This document shows positions 40,613-50,340 of a DNA stretch of 53,993 nt, piece by piece. Within the stretch, counting starts at the first letter, position 1. The number at the start of each line of letters is the position of its first letter. A program made the translations under genes and the position numbers. Under the pieces are notes generated by a model. The model was given only the letters and a program-made list of their open reading frames with translations. It was not told the origin of the DNA and ran no database searches. Location of the stretch: positions 1 through 53,993 of the forward strand of contig CAMLRX010000011.1 of NCBI GenBank assembly GCA_946482545.1, in the 5' to 3' direction. Source of the stretch: an uncultured Flavihumibacter sp. GTDB taxonomy: Bacteria > Bacteroidota > Bacteroidia > Chitinophagales > Chitinophagaceae.

Positions 40613-43600
40613 TGGCCGCTGCCTGAACGACCTAACAGTGAGGTGCCGGTACAACATAAAATAGACCAGCATTTCATAGTAACGCTGGTTGTTGCTGAAC
40701 AACCTGTTCATGTGCATGTGTATGATGTCCGCGGCTAGGCTTTCCAGCGTAGGTCCATCCTTTGGTGTACCGGCAAGTTTTACGAGCAGGAAACGTACAT
40801 TATCCCGCACACGTGTATAGTCGAGTGCGGTTTTGTTGCGCAGCAACGCTTCTTCCAGCCCCGGCTCAAGTGTTTTGTATAATTTTTCCGCTTCGGTTTT
40901 AAATCCTTTAACGCTGCCATGTTCCTGGTAAAATTGCTCAAAGCTGTTTTTACAGAAAGCGGCTTCACTTTCTCCTGAAACCCCAAAATACTCCAGCAAC
41001 CTGTTCATAAACGCGACGCCTTCCACCACGGTATCCTCTTCCCCGTAACTTTCCACCGCTGCGGTTTGCAGGTATTGCACCACGATATTGCTGCTGCAGT
41101 GAAAAAGCGCTTCCACATAGCCAATCAGCGGGGCCGAATACCTTTCCAGTTCGCGTTTGTACACATCGGTTTGAAAACGATGGACCGTTTTGGCCTGAAA
41201 GAGTTTGTTCAGGCATTGGTTTAAAGCCTCGAATAGTTTTCCGTGGTGGTGCCTTTCAGCTTTCACCCGTATGCGCAGGTGGTGATCGGGATCGTTGTAG
41301 CGCAGCCAGAACCATTGCTGAATGGTTCCTTTGTTCAACCCCTTTTCCACGATGGGAAGCAGGTGTTGAAGCAGGATGTTTTCAGCGGAAAGCGGATGGC
41401 AGTATATTTTAAAATAGAGCCAGTTGGCCGTATCTCTGGGCGTGGTAGCGGTCTTCTTACTTTCGGGAAGTGTAAGTTTTCCGTAAGCCGGCTCATCCAG
41501 GTAAAGCGCTGCTATGTATTGTCCCATCAGCTCAACACCCTCACGGGTACGGATAAGCGTTTCGTGTGGCATGGTGAATTCCTTCAGCACCACCTTCGGC
41601 ATCAGTCTGATTTCGCGGAGCAGTGCTATTATATCAGCATCAGTATGGAGGTCGTACACAATAAAATTGTCGTGGATGGTCAGGGCCACATAACGAGGAA
41701 GGTGGATTTCTGCTGCAAGTTCCCTGAAAACCGCTGCGGCATGGGTAGGAACGGCGCTGGAGAGTGGTGCCAGGTCTTCCTCGTAAAGATGCCATTCCGC
41801 CTCGTGCACAATGCAGGAACGATAACGCACCCGGGGGTAGAATTTTAACCCGGGAACCGCCGCCGAGAGCGAAAGGGATAAGTGTGTGTGTAGTTGTTGC
41901 GACTGTATATCACAAAGGAAGCGAAATACAGGGAGTGAGTTCCTGGTGTAATTGTAAGCCGATCCCAACCGCGGAACAACCGGTTTACGCAGGGATACGG
42001 AACGCAGCACCACCCTATCGTTCACCACGGACACCATCAGGTCTGAAAGCGCAATCTGCCTTGATTGCGGCAGCGTGGAACGGGTGAGTACCGGGATTTC
42101 ATATTGCCGCAGATGCGCCCTTCTGTTGATGTTGGCTGCGTGAATATTGCAGAAATGAGCGATCTCGGCAAATGCCACGTCAGGGTTCGTTTTCTGTTCA
42201 TGCTTCGCCAGTTCCGCCGTAAATTTTTCAATGGCCGGCACTACTGAAAACCGGCCGGTCATTTGCAATGCGGACGCGCCACCGGCGCTTTCAATAATCA
42301 CCTGCCCATTCACCACACGGAACATCACGTAAATGGTTGGCGGTAAAGCAACGGCGGACTGCGGTCGACTGGTGGCACGAAGGTGTTCCGGTGTAATCTC
42401 GACTTCACCAATACCCGTGAGTTTCCTTTGTTGCATCCATTCATTTACCAACAGGGCCGCCAGGTTCGGTGAAGAAGTGGACGTTGAAGCAGGAGCCGAA
42501 GACTTAACCGGGTTCAGTCCGAGCGAAGAGATCAGTACCTGGTTGCCCATCTCCCCGAAACTACCGTAACCAATGCCCAGTTGTGGGTCCAGCGCTTCCA
42601 GCAGCGGCACTTCCTCCCTTTCATACTGCGCCAGAAAAGCCTTACGGAAATGCTCCAGATCCGCCGAAGGTGTGTAAGTGGAAAGCTGTTGCAGGCAACG
42701 CAGTCCTTCTTTCACCTGCTGCTGGAATTTCATGGGCAATCCGCCTTCCTTTACCGGCCTTTCCGCCACACAATAAAAACAAGACTTTGGCCGCTGCGCT
42801 TCGGACGTATACGCACTTAACCGCCTGGCTGTTGCGCGTAAAAAAGAAAGTGCTGGCTTACGGGAATCCATGAGTTTGTTTAGCCTTTTCTGCAATAGAG
42901 GCGTTATTTTTTCAACGTAGGGCAGTAGTTCCTGCGCATAATCATTCCCGGTAATTGACGGCGCACCTGAATGCACCAGTAATTGTTCCGCCTCCAGTTC
43001 CATGATGTAGCCTCTAATCTCTTCTTCCGTTGCCTCAATCTTCCGGGCGATGGCCCCGAACAATTCATTTTTCGAAATGCCATTTCTTGCCAAACGCAGC
43101 ACGGTATGGAGCAAGCTGTTCCGCGGAGCCGCCACCATGGAAAACCGGGTTTCCTGAAGGGAGAAATCACGCCGGATGTAACGTATATCGTTTTTAGCGA
43201 AAAATATACTCTGGTTAGGGAACAGTTTTACATCCTGATCACGCGTTAAAACAGTATTGCTGATGCCCGAAAGTATAGAGAAATCGGGCTTCAGGTACAG
43301 CAACGGCTGTGGTTCCAGCACAATACGCGCATCTGACGACGGACTCCACGACGTAAGAGAAACTGCGGCGAACATACCAAATGGCGTAGCGCGGAAAGCC
43401 GCACGGTTCACATACTTCCTTACCGTGTGGCGCTGTTTTTCATTCAGCAACAGGTAATCAAAATCTTTTTTACTCAGTTCTTCAAAAAATGCTTCACTGG
43501 AAAGGAAAAGTGATTTTTTGAAAACGCCTGATTTCAGCAATGCCGGGTAATCCGTTTCCGCGAATTGCCTGAAACCATACAGCGGCGTCCGGAGCACCAG

Positions 43601-43624
43601 CGACGGGAAAAATCTATAGTTCAT
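40607..43624 (-). CDS. lanB: Full-length LanB-type lanthipeptide dehydratase
   Basis: This 1005-residue protein has both halves of a class I LanB. The N-terminal glutamylation domain (about 1-720) carries Arg12 (RTPLYGF), and Arg74 and Arg78 in VNRAAFRATPFG, the NisB-type motif that binds tRNA-Glu. The C-terminal elimination (SpaB_C/thiopeptide-type) domain (about 740-1005) has QWFWLRYNDPDHHLRIRV with Arg784 and Arg786, ELERY with Glu825/Arg828, and HMHMNRLF with His969/His971. All catalytic landmarks therefore look intact. It would use glutamyl-tRNA to glutamylate Ser/Thr and eliminate glutamate to give dehydroalanine and dehydrobutyrine. No LanC is nearby. It converges with the response regulator gene. 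Confidence 0.93.
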   Translation of the reverse strand: MNYRFFPSLVLRTPLYGFRQFAETDYPALLKSGVFKKSLFLSSEAFFEELSKKDFDYLLLNEKQRHTVRKYVNRAAFRATPFGMFAAVSLTSWSPSSDARIVLEPQPLLYLKPDFSILSGISNTVLTRDQDVKLFPNQSIFFAKNDIRYIRRDFSLQETRFSMVAAPRNSLLHTVLRLARNGISKNELFGAIARKIEATEEEIRGYIMELEAEQLLVHSGAPSITGNDYAQELLPYVEKITPLLQKRLNKLMDSRKPALSFLRATARRLSAYTSEAQRPKSCFYCVAERPVKEGGLPMKFQQQVKEGLRCLQQLSTYTPSADLEHFRKAFLAQYEREEVPLLEALDPQLGIGYGSFGEMGNQVLISSLGLNPVKSSAPASTSTSSPNLAALLVNEWMQQRKLTGIGEVEITPEHLRATSRPQSAVALPPTIYVMFRVVNGQVIIESAGGASALQMTGRFSVVPAIEKFTAELAKHEQKTNPDVAFAEIAHFCNIHAANINRRAHLRQYEIPVLTRSTLPQSRQIALSDLMVSVVNDRVVLRSVSLRKPVVPRLGSAYNYTRNSLPVFRFLCDIQSQQLHTHLSLSLSAAVPGLKFYPRVRYRSCIVHEAEWHLYEEDLAPLSSAVPTHAAAVFRELAAEIHLPRYVALTIHDNFIVYDLHTDADIIALLREIRLMPKVVLKEFTMPHETLIRTREGVELMGQYIAALYLDEPAYGKLTLPESKKTATTPRDTANWLYFKIYCHPLSAENILLQHLLPIVEKGLNKGTIQQWFWLRYNDPDHHLRIRVKAERHHHGKLFEALNQCLNKLFQAKTVHRFQTDVYKRELERYSAPLIGYVEALFHCSSNIVVQYLQTAAVESYGEEDTVVEGVAFMNRLLEYFGVSGESEAAFCKNSFEQFYQEHGSVKGFKTEAEKLYKTLEPGLEEALLRNKTALDYTRVRDNVRFLLVKLAGTPKDGPTLESLAADIIHMHMNRLFSNNQRYYEMLVYFMLYRHLTVRSFRQRPS

Positions 43625-43783
43625 AACGGTTCTATTTAAAGGGAAACACCTTTAAAGTTAAAGCTGATACAGGAGTAGGTTTGAACTATTGATGCGGATC
43701 ATGGTAAGCTTTCACAAAGTATTTTCTGTTAGCGGGAAGAAAATCAGTACCCCCTATTTAATTACATTTGTCTTCTGACACCA

Positions 43784-44941
43784 ATGAAAAGAAGTTTAAA
43801 CATCCGCCACTTCCCGGCAATTATCGTGATCCTATGTATTTGTTCCGAAGCATTTGCGCAGGATACTGCCAAATCCGGCACGTGGTTAAACCGGCTGATC
43901 CAACGATCTATTGCAGATACTACGCCACCAGGAAAAGCCAGTATCAGGTTTTACCCCACGCTGGCTTATGCGCCTGAAACGAGTTTTGAATTCGGCATTT
44001 CCTCCCTGTTGCTGTATCAGGCTAAAAACGATACCCTGAACCGTTTGAGTGAAGTGAATGCATTCGCGTTTTTTACATTGGAAAATCAATATGGCCTTTG
44101 GATAGACAACGCGTTGTACGGCGATAAAGACAACTGGTTCTTTTTGGGCAGAACACGTTTGCAGCAGTTCCCGCTTTTGTATTACGGCACGGGCCCGGAA
44201 ACGGCAGGTGAGCATCCGGCCATTGTAGATGGAAATTATATTTTACTGCGGCAGCGGGTATTGCGCAAGTTGCGCAGGAATTTATTCCTGGGGCCTGAAG
44301 TGGACTTTCAGCGCCTGAGCCGGTCCCGGTTCCGCCAACCAGAAGACGGAACGCCGTATCTTTTGCCAGAAGGTGCAGCCGGAAGCGCCAACCTCGGGGT
44401 TGGGCTCGCACTGGTGTACGACAACAGGCACAATGTGCTGAACGTGCGCAAAGGACTTTTTACAGAACTTTCGTTCCTCGAATACAATTCCGGTTTTTTA
44501 AGCGATTTTGATTTCAGAAGTGTGAACCTCGACCTGCGCTCTTTTCACCCCATGGGCAACCAACAGGTGCTGGCCTGGCAGGTGAATGGTAATTTTATTA
44601 CGGGCAATGCGCCCTTCAATCAACTCGCACTCTTAGGAGGAGACATGATGATGCGCGGCTACTACCAGGGCCGTTACAGGGATAAGAACCTGCTGGCCGC
44701 ACAGGCGGAATACCGCTGGCTGCCATTTCCTTTCAGTAAAAAATTTGGCGGCGTTGTATTTGGCGGACTGGCATCCGTGGCGCCATACATTGATCAGTTC
44801 CGTTTCAGTCAGATAAGGCCTGCCGGTGGCGCCGGCATCCGCTACCTGCTTTTCCCGAAGAAAGACATCTTCCTGCGGCTTGATGTGGGGTTTACGAAAG
44901 AAGGCCCCGGATTTTATTTGTACACCGGCGAAGCGTTTTAG
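43784..44941 (+). CDS. BamA/TamA family outer-membrane barrel protein
   Basis: This 385-residue protein has a signal peptide (HFPAIIVILCICSEAFAQD). The rest forms a 16-strand-like barrel of the surface antigen (Bac_surface_Ag) type: FYPTLAYAPETSFEFGISSLLLY at the start, then GLALVYDNRHNVLNVRKGLFTELS and GGDMMMRGYYQGRYRDKNLLAAQAEYRW, the most conserved part with the RGY motif, ending in LYTGEAF with terminal Phe. No POTRA repeats are visible before the barrel. It is divergent from lanB with a 159-base gap. Its role, whether lipid or protein transport, is unknown. Confidence 0.9.
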   Translation: MKRSLNIRHFPAIIVILCICSEAFAQDTAKSGTWLNRLIQRSIADTTPPGKASIRFYPTLAYAPETSFEFGISSLLLYQAKNDTLNRLSEVNAFAFFTLENQYGLWIDNALYGDKDNWFFLGRTRLQQFPLLYYGTGPETAGEHPAIVDGNYILLRQRVLRKLRRNLFLGPEVDFQRLSRSRFRQPEDGTPYLLPEGAAGSANLGVGLALVYDNRHNVLNVRKGLFTELSFLEYNSGFLSDFDFRSVNLDLRSFHPMGNQQVLAWQVNGNFITGNAPFNQLALLGGDMMMRGYYQGRYRDKNLLAAQAEYRWLPFPFSKKFGGVVFGGLASVAPYIDQFRFSQIRPAGGAGIRYLLFPKKDIFLRLDVGFTKEGPGFYLYTGEAF

Positions 44942-44977
44942 CACCCGGTGGCGCCGCTATAGCGGTGCCACCGGGTG
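44942..44977. repeat. REP-like palindrome between convergent genes
   Basis: The 36-base sequence is a near-perfect palindrome. CACCCGGTGGC-G-CCGC pairs with GCGG-T-GCCACCGGGTG around a TATA loop, with only one G-T position. It begins right after the stop of the barrel gene and may fold in transcripts of both strands. No T-tract follows. It is related to 30331-30358. Confidence 0.85.
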
Positions 44978-44981
44978 GTGA

Positions 44982-45491
44982 TTACCTTATTTCAACAGGC
45001 CGTCTGAAGGCCGTTGAGAAAATATCCACGTAATAAGCATCGGTTTTGTGCTCTTGCAACTGTATTTCCATTTTGCGTGTACCGGGCGCGGTATTGTTCA
45101 ACATTTTCACGTAAATGGTATCCACTTTTTTCTCCGCTTTCAGAAAGCTAATCGTGTATTTCCCGTCTATGGGTTGCAGCACGGCGCCGTTCTTATCCAC
45201 AATATTGAAATCAACGCCTGCAACGGCGGGGTTGGCGATACCCGTTGTTACGATGGCATAATGGGCCACCGCATCGTATTCCCTGGTGAAGGAGGAATAA
45301 AATTGTACGGCGAGTTTTACAGGTGCTGCCTGCGTGCGTTGTACGTTCACCTGCGAATTGTTGTTGGGCAGGTAGGCCGCATAATAATGGTGCTCGTACT
45401 CCGGCAGGCCAAGAGGATAATCTTTGTCTTCGCAGGAGGTGAAAAAGAACCCCGCGCATACCAGCAGGAGATAATATTTTAAGTTGTTCAT
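44982..45491 (-). CDS. Lipoprotein following SusD (DUF1735/BT_3987-like)
   Basis: This 169-residue protein starts at the ATG at 45491 (MNNLKYYLLLVCAGFFFTSCED), with lipobox-like FTSC at about residue 20. The body has a beta-sandwich pattern: VKLAVQFYSSFTREYDAVAHYAIVT, GVDFNIVDKNGAVLQPIDGKYTISFLKAEKKVDTIYVKML, like the Calx-beta/DUF1735-type domains in PUL surface lipoproteins. It is the third gene of the SusC-SusD operon (37 bases after susD) and is probably a surface glycan-binding accessory. The frame extends upstream to 45647 inside susD, which I reject. Confidence 0.75.
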   Translation of the reverse strand: MNNLKYYLLLVCAGFFFTSCEDKDYPLGLPEYEHHYYAAYLPNNNSQVNVQRTQAAPVKLAVQFYSSFTREYDAVAHYAIVTTGIANPAVAGVDFNIVDKNGAVLQPIDGKYTISFLKAEKKVDTIYVKMLNNTAPGTRKMEIQLQEHKTDAYYVDIFSTAFRRPVEIR

Positions 45492-45528
45492 AATGCTTCT
45501 TTTTAAGAGGATAGTTTTTTGAAAGCGC

Positions 45529-47184
45529 TTACTGCCAGTTGGGATTTTGAACCACATTACCATCGCTGAGGGTGATTTCGTTGAAAGGAACCGGGTACAG
45601 GTAATCACGATTGGCCTGGAACCTCCGTGTGGAAGCGGGTTCAACAATCAATACATTATCGGCGTTGAGGTTCAGGTTGTTTGCATTGGTATTGGGCCAG
45701 TCGGCTTCCACATACTTCGCGCCCAGCAGGTCTTTGGGCATCATGATTTCAGCGGTTTTCCAACGGATGAGGTCGTCGTAACGGAATCCTTCCAGCGCCA
45801 GTTCAACCGTTCTTTCTCTTCTTATTTCATCGCGCATATTCAGGTTATTGGCGGTAACAAACGCGTTGGTGAGTTTTTGTGTGAAGCCGGCGCGGGTTCT
45901 CAACGCGTTCACGGTCAGGTTGAGGTCTGCGTCGCTGATGGCTTCATCCAGTTCATATTTTGCTTCGGCGTAAATAAGCAATACTTCCCCGTAACGGATC
46001 AGTATCTTATCGGTGGTGGCGGCGCCGTTGATGGTCTGGTCCACGATGCTGAATCCTTTTTTGGCGGCGAAGCCGGAGCGGGCACCAAGGGAGGTGGTGG
46101 GTATCCATGGACCTTTATACGCCTCTTCGCCTGAAAGGTAAACGGTGAAGCCTAAGCGCGGATCGCGGTTTTGCAGGATGGTATTATATGATTGTTCACT
46201 GGCTTCCGCTACAAAGTGCGTAGAGCGGGTGGCGGAAGGTGTGTTGTCGGTATTGAAAGCAGGTAACCCATCAGTGTAAAGGTACTGGCGGATCAGGTTG
46301 CGGGTGGGTGCCATTCTTCCGTTTTCCAGGTCGCGGGAGTTGTTGTGTCCCAGCAGCAGGTTGCTGTTGCTCACGCCAAATATTTTTACGAAGATGTTTT
46401 CGGTATTGGCGGGACCTTCTCCGGCATGAAGGAACAGGTTGGTATAACTGGGATAAAGTACATGCCCCTGTCCCATTACACTTTGTGCCGCGCTAACGGC
46501 CAGTTGCAGGTGTTGCTGCCAGTTGTTTTCCCCCCTGAATTTGGCGCGGGTGCCCTCATACAAAGCGGCCCTTGCTTTCAGCGCCCAGGCGGTGCTTTTC
46601 GTAACCCTTCCAAATTGGGCGGCCGGCAGAGCGGCTCTGGTGGGCAGCCACTGCGCGGCGTAGTCGAGGTCCTCGTAAATGGCGCTCATCACTTCGGCGC
46701 GGGGCGTACGGCCCATCAGCAGTTCTGGCGAATTGATGTCCAACGTTTTGAGGATCAGGGGCACATCACCATATTTCTGTGCCAGACTGAAATACGCGTA
46801 GGCCCGGAAAAATCGCGCCTCCGCGAGGAAACGGTTCTTGATCTGTTCAGGGATGTTGGCGCGGGGCGCTTTTTCCAGGATATTGTTGGCGGTGAAAATT
46901 TCATCGTAGCGGTCGTTCCAGTCGCCACTGGTATTCGGGATGGTTCTGTTGCCGTTGCTGATGAGATTGGGGCCGCCCTGGTTCACGGCATCATCGGCAC
47001 GGTTGTCGATCCAGGGTGCGTCCAGTTGCTGGTAAAGCCGGTTGGCGGCGTTCATGAGATCGGCTTCGGTATTCCAGAAATCGGCATCCGTGAATTCTGT
47101 TTCCGGGAAACGGTCCAGTTCACAGGACGTTAGCAGGAAACAGCCCGCCAGCAGGTATATGCAGAAAGAAGGAAATCTTTTCAT
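45529..47184 (-). CDS. SusD/RagB family nutrient-binding outer-membrane lipoprotein
   Basis: The product has 551 residues. The signal peptide ends in the lipobox LTSC at Cys21. The SusD family pattern follows: LDRFPETEFTDADFWNTEADLMNAANRLYQQL, then NRFLAEARFFRAYAYFSLAQKYGDVPLIL, a TPR motif with the family YGDVPLI signature, and the C-terminal YAEAKYELDEAISDADLNLTVNALRTRAGF...IRRERTVELALEGFRYDDLIRW. SusD forms the lid of the SusC pore and captures glycans or peptides. It follows susC by 12 bases. Confidence 0.97.
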   Translation of the reverse strand: MKRFPSFCIYLLAGCFLLTSCELDRFPETEFTDADFWNTEADLMNAANRLYQQLDAPWIDNRADDAVNQGGPNLISNGNRTIPNTSGDWNDRYDEIFTANNILEKAPRANIPEQIKNRFLAEARFFRAYAYFSLAQKYGDVPLILKTLDINSPELLMGRTPRAEVMSAIYEDLDYAAQWLPTRAALPAAQFGRVTKSTAWALKARAALYEGTRAKFRGENNWQQHLQLAVSAAQSVMGQGHVLYPSYTNLFLHAGEGPANTENIFVKIFGVSNSNLLLGHNNSRDLENGRMAPTRNLIRQYLYTDGLPAFNTDNTPSATRSTHFVAEASEQSYNTILQNRDPRLGFTVYLSGEEAYKGPWIPTTSLGARSGFAAKKGFSIVDQTINGAATTDKILIRYGEVLLIYAEAKYELDEAISDADLNLTVNALRTRAGFTQKLTNAFVTANNLNMRDEIRRERTVELALEGFRYDDLIRWKTAEIMMPKDLLGAKYVEADWPNTNANNLNLNADNVLIVEPASTRRFQANRDYLYPVPFNEITLSDGNVVQNPNWQ

Positions 47185-47196
47185 TGTACAAAATTT

Positions 47197-50100
47197 TTAG
47201 AGCGTAACATTAATGCCAAAGGAAATGGTGCGGAAGAAAGGATATGCGGTAGCGCTCACGTTGTTGCCCACTTCAGGGTCGAACACGCTCAGCACTTTTG
47301 TGCTTTCCCAGAGGTCTTGTCCTGAAACATATACTTTAAATCCGTTCACATATTTTTTGTTGACGGGAATGCTGTAGCCGAGTTGAATATTCTTGAGCCG
47401 GAGGTAATTCCCGTTCTGCGCCCATTTATCGGAAGGGCGGTAATTGTGTGCGCTGGTCTGGTACATGCGGGGGAACATAGCATTAGGATTTTCAGGTGTC
47501 CAGCGGTCCATGTGAATGGTCCAGGGCATATCTGCGGTACCAAGTATGGGAGAAAGTGTTCCTTCGTTGATGAGGAATTTGCGGGTCATGATGCCTTGCA
47601 GGAAAACGGAGAAATCAAACCCCTTCCAGCTCAGGCCGAGGTCGAAGCCATAGGTGTACCGGGCATTCGTAGTGCCGAGGTATACGAGATCGCCAGGACT
47701 TTCAGGTGTACCATCGCCTGCGGAGATCACACCATCGTTGTTGAGGTCGAGGTATTTCATGTCTCCCGCGGAAGGGTTCGCGAAGAAGGGATAAGAAACT
47801 TTCGCTTTGTAATCTGCCGCTTCCTGTGCCGATTGAAAATATCCGGCTGTTCTGTAGCCCCAAACGCTGTACATGGGAAAGCCTTCCAGCAGGTCAACCA
47901 CGCCGCCCGCACCAATGGAATTCCTTCCTTCATAGCGGAGCAGTTTGTTCTGGTTGTCGGCGATGTTGAAGCCGATGCGGTAATCGAGTTTACCGATCTG
48001 GTCCCTCCATTTGATGTCCAGTTCTGTTCCCCAGCTTTTCAGTTCCCCGATGTTCACGGGCGGAACATTGATGCCGATGATGTTGGGGAGGCCGATGAAA
48101 GCGAGCATATCTTTGTTGCGCTTATCGTAATAATCGGCTGTAATGGAAAGCCGGTTCTGAAACAAGCCAATATCTATTCCGATGTTGGTTTGCTGAACGG
48201 TTTCCCAGGTTTTGTTGGGAGAAGCGAGTTCACTCTGGTAGAAATACTGTGTGCGCTGGTCGTTGAACACCAGGTTATTCGTAGTGGTGAGTCCACTGGT
48301 CAGCAGGGGGATGTAATCGTACAATCCCAGTACCGATCCATTGCCCAGTTGTCCCCAGGAGGCGCGCAACTTCAGGTTATTGATGAAACTGAATTTATCG
48401 CGGATAAACCCTTCTTCACTGATGCGCCATGCGGCCGAGAAAGAAGGGAACAGGTCCCAACGTACTTCAGGTGCCAACCTGGAGCTGCCATCGTAGCGGT
48501 AAGAGGCTTCAAAAAGATATTTATCGCGGAAACTGTAGTTGAACCTTCCGAAGGAAGAATGTAACGCCCATGTTTGTACGAGATCGCTATTGGTTTTGGT
48601 AAGCGGGTCCCCGAAATTCAGGCTGAAGAAATCGTTGGTGATCATGCTCTGTGCTGAGGCCCGGAATTCATCTTTCCGGTATTCTTCCATAGCGCCACCG
48701 GCCATGATGGTGAAATCGTGGTCGTCTCCCAGTTTCAGTTTGTAGGTAAGGTAACTTTGCAGGTTCTGCTGATAGGCCCTGTTTTTAGTGAGTGAGATGG
48801 AGTTGGGCACGTTTACGCTGAAGCGAACCGTATTTACGGAACGGCCATACCAGTAAATGCTGCGCCTGTTGTTCTCCATTTCATAGAAATTCTGGTTGCG
48901 CCAGCCAATCACGTCCAGTGTAAGACCTTTCACCACATTCTTCACCTGGAGATTTACTTTACCGGTAAAGGTTTCGTACCGCCTGGTTTCCAGCCCTCCG
49001 TTCTTTTGGATGTCTACTGCATTGATTTGCAGGTCGCCATTGTAGGGCTGACCGGTAACATCTTCGGCAGGCGTGTACAACGACTGTCGGGCACGGCTCC
49101 TGTACAGCCTGTTGATGATCTGTTCGGTTCCGAAGGCATTCTCCCGGGTCACGGATCCGATGTAACCTGTCACCACCTTGAGGGAGATGTACTTATTAAG
49201 GTCGGCATTCACGTTCAATTTGAGGTTGTAACGCGCGTTATCGTCGGGACCATAGCGCATCACGCCATCCCTTTTATAATAACTGCCGGAGAGCAGGTAG
49301 TTGAGTTTTTGCTGTCCACCGCTGATGGAAAGCGAATGGTTCTGCATGTGGTTGATCTTATCCATTCCCTCTTTCAACCAGTTGTTGTTGCCATAATACT
49401 CCCAACGGTCCTGCGTTGGGTTGGGCCTGGTGATGAAGTTGGGGTTTTTGAGCCATTCAAGTTGTTCGTCGTTGAACTCTTTGTTTCCCGTAGCATTGAA
49501 CCGGGCCTCATCTATCAGCACCTGTTCATCCCAGGAGTTGAGGCGCTGTGGTTGCCTGGCGGTGATGTTCAGGCCATAATAACTGTTCAGGCTGATCCTT
49601 GTTTTTCCACCGGAACCCTGTTTCGTGGTAACGAGAATAACGCCGGAAGCCGCGCGGGCCCCGTAAATAGCGGAAGCCGAAGCATCTTTTAATACGGAGA
49701 TGGATTCAATATCGTTGGGATCAAGCAGGTTCAGGTCCTGTTCAATACCATCCACCAAAACCAGGGCACTGGCCTGGTTGGCGGAAGAAAAACCACGTAT
49801 GCGTATACCGAAACCCTCTTCTCCCGGCTTTCCGCTTCCGCGGGTAACAGTCACACCCGGAAGTACGCCCTGCAGGGCCCCGGTAAGGTTGGGTACAGGT
49901 CTGTTAATAAGGTCCTTCCCCTCTACCTGGGCCACGGCGCCGCTGAGGTTCACTTTTTTCTGTGTGCCATAGCCAATCACCACCACATCATCCAGTACTG
50001 CGGAACTTTCCGTGAGTGCCACGTTAATGGTGGTTCTTCCATCCGTAGGTTCTTCTTTGGAAGTAAAACCGGCATAAGAGAAAACCAATATGGCGCCATT

Positions 50101-50340
50101 ACCTGCATTGATGGAGTAATAGCCCTGCTCATTCGTGGCCACCCCACCAGTGCCGCCTTTTACGGTTACACTTACACCAGACATGGGCGCGCCTTTGGTG
50201 TCCATTACGGTACCTTCCACTTTACGGGTTTGCGCCCATGCGCATTGGACCGAAAACTGGAGGAGCAGCAGGATACAGAAGGAAAGAAGCCATTTCGGAA
50301 GAAGGGAATTCCGGGCAATGCCCATAGCTTGTACGTTCAT
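47197..50340 (-). CDS. SusC/RagA family TonB-dependent outer-membrane transporter
   Basis: This 1047-residue protein has a signal peptide (WLLSFCILLLLQFSVQCAWAQ), an N-terminal carboxypeptidase-regulatory-like domain (about 40-120, VEGTVMDTKGAPMSGVSVTVKGGTGGVATNEQGYYSI), a plug domain (about 125-240, LDDVVVIGYGTQKKVNLSGAVAQVEGKDL with the SusC signature) and a 22-strand barrel ending ISFGINVTL. It imports oligosaccharides or peptides powered by TonB. The first gene of the operon with susD and the lipoprotein. AAACGTTT operators precede it, so LacI-type control is likely. The substrate is unknown. Confidence 0.97.
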   Translation of the reverse strand: MNVQAMGIARNSLLPKWLLSFCILLLLQFSVQCAWAQTRKVEGTVMDTKGAPMSGVSVTVKGGTGGVATNEQGYYSINAGNGAILVFSYAGFTSKEEPTDGRTTINVALTESSAVLDDVVVIGYGTQKKVNLSGAVAQVEGKDLINRPVPNLTGALQGVLPGVTVTRGSGKPGEEGFGIRIRGFSSANQASALVLVDGIEQDLNLLDPNDIESISVLKDASASAIYGARAASGVILVTTKQGSGGKTRISLNSYYGLNITARQPQRLNSWDEQVLIDEARFNATGNKEFNDEQLEWLKNPNFITRPNPTQDRWEYYGNNNWLKEGMDKINHMQNHSLSISGGQQKLNYLLSGSYYKRDGVMRYGPDDNARYNLKLNVNADLNKYISLKVVTGYIGSVTRENAFGTEQIINRLYRSRARQSLYTPAEDVTGQPYNGDLQINAVDIQKNGGLETRRYETFTGKVNLQVKNVVKGLTLDVIGWRNQNFYEMENNRRSIYWYGRSVNTVRFSVNVPNSISLTKNRAYQQNLQSYLTYKLKLGDDHDFTIMAGGAMEEYRKDEFRASAQSMITNDFFSLNFGDPLTKTNSDLVQTWALHSSFGRFNYSFRDKYLFEASYRYDGSSRLAPEVRWDLFPSFSAAWRISEEGFIRDKFSFINNLKLRASWGQLGNGSVLGLYDYIPLLTSGLTTTNNLVFNDQRTQYFYQSELASPNKTWETVQQTNIGIDIGLFQNRLSITADYYDKRNKDMLAFIGLPNIIGINVPPVNIGELKSWGTELDIKWRDQIGKLDYRIGFNIADNQNKLLRYEGRNSIGAGGVVDLLEGFPMYSVWGYRTAGYFQSAQEAADYKAKVSYPFFANPSAGDMKYLDLNNDGVISAGDGTPESPGDLVYLGTTNARYTYGFDLGLSWKGFDFSVFLQGIMTRKFLINEGTLSPILGTADMPWTIHMDRWTPENPNAMFPRMYQTSAHNYRPSDKWAQNGNYLRLKNIQLGYSIPVNKKYVNGFKVYVSGQDLWESTKVLSVFDPEVGNNVSATAYPFFRTISFGINVTL

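Noticed and set aside
47383..48564. 393-residue open frame opposite susC
   Set aside because: The SusC protein reads through the same region with full family signatures; the antisense frame shows no motif.
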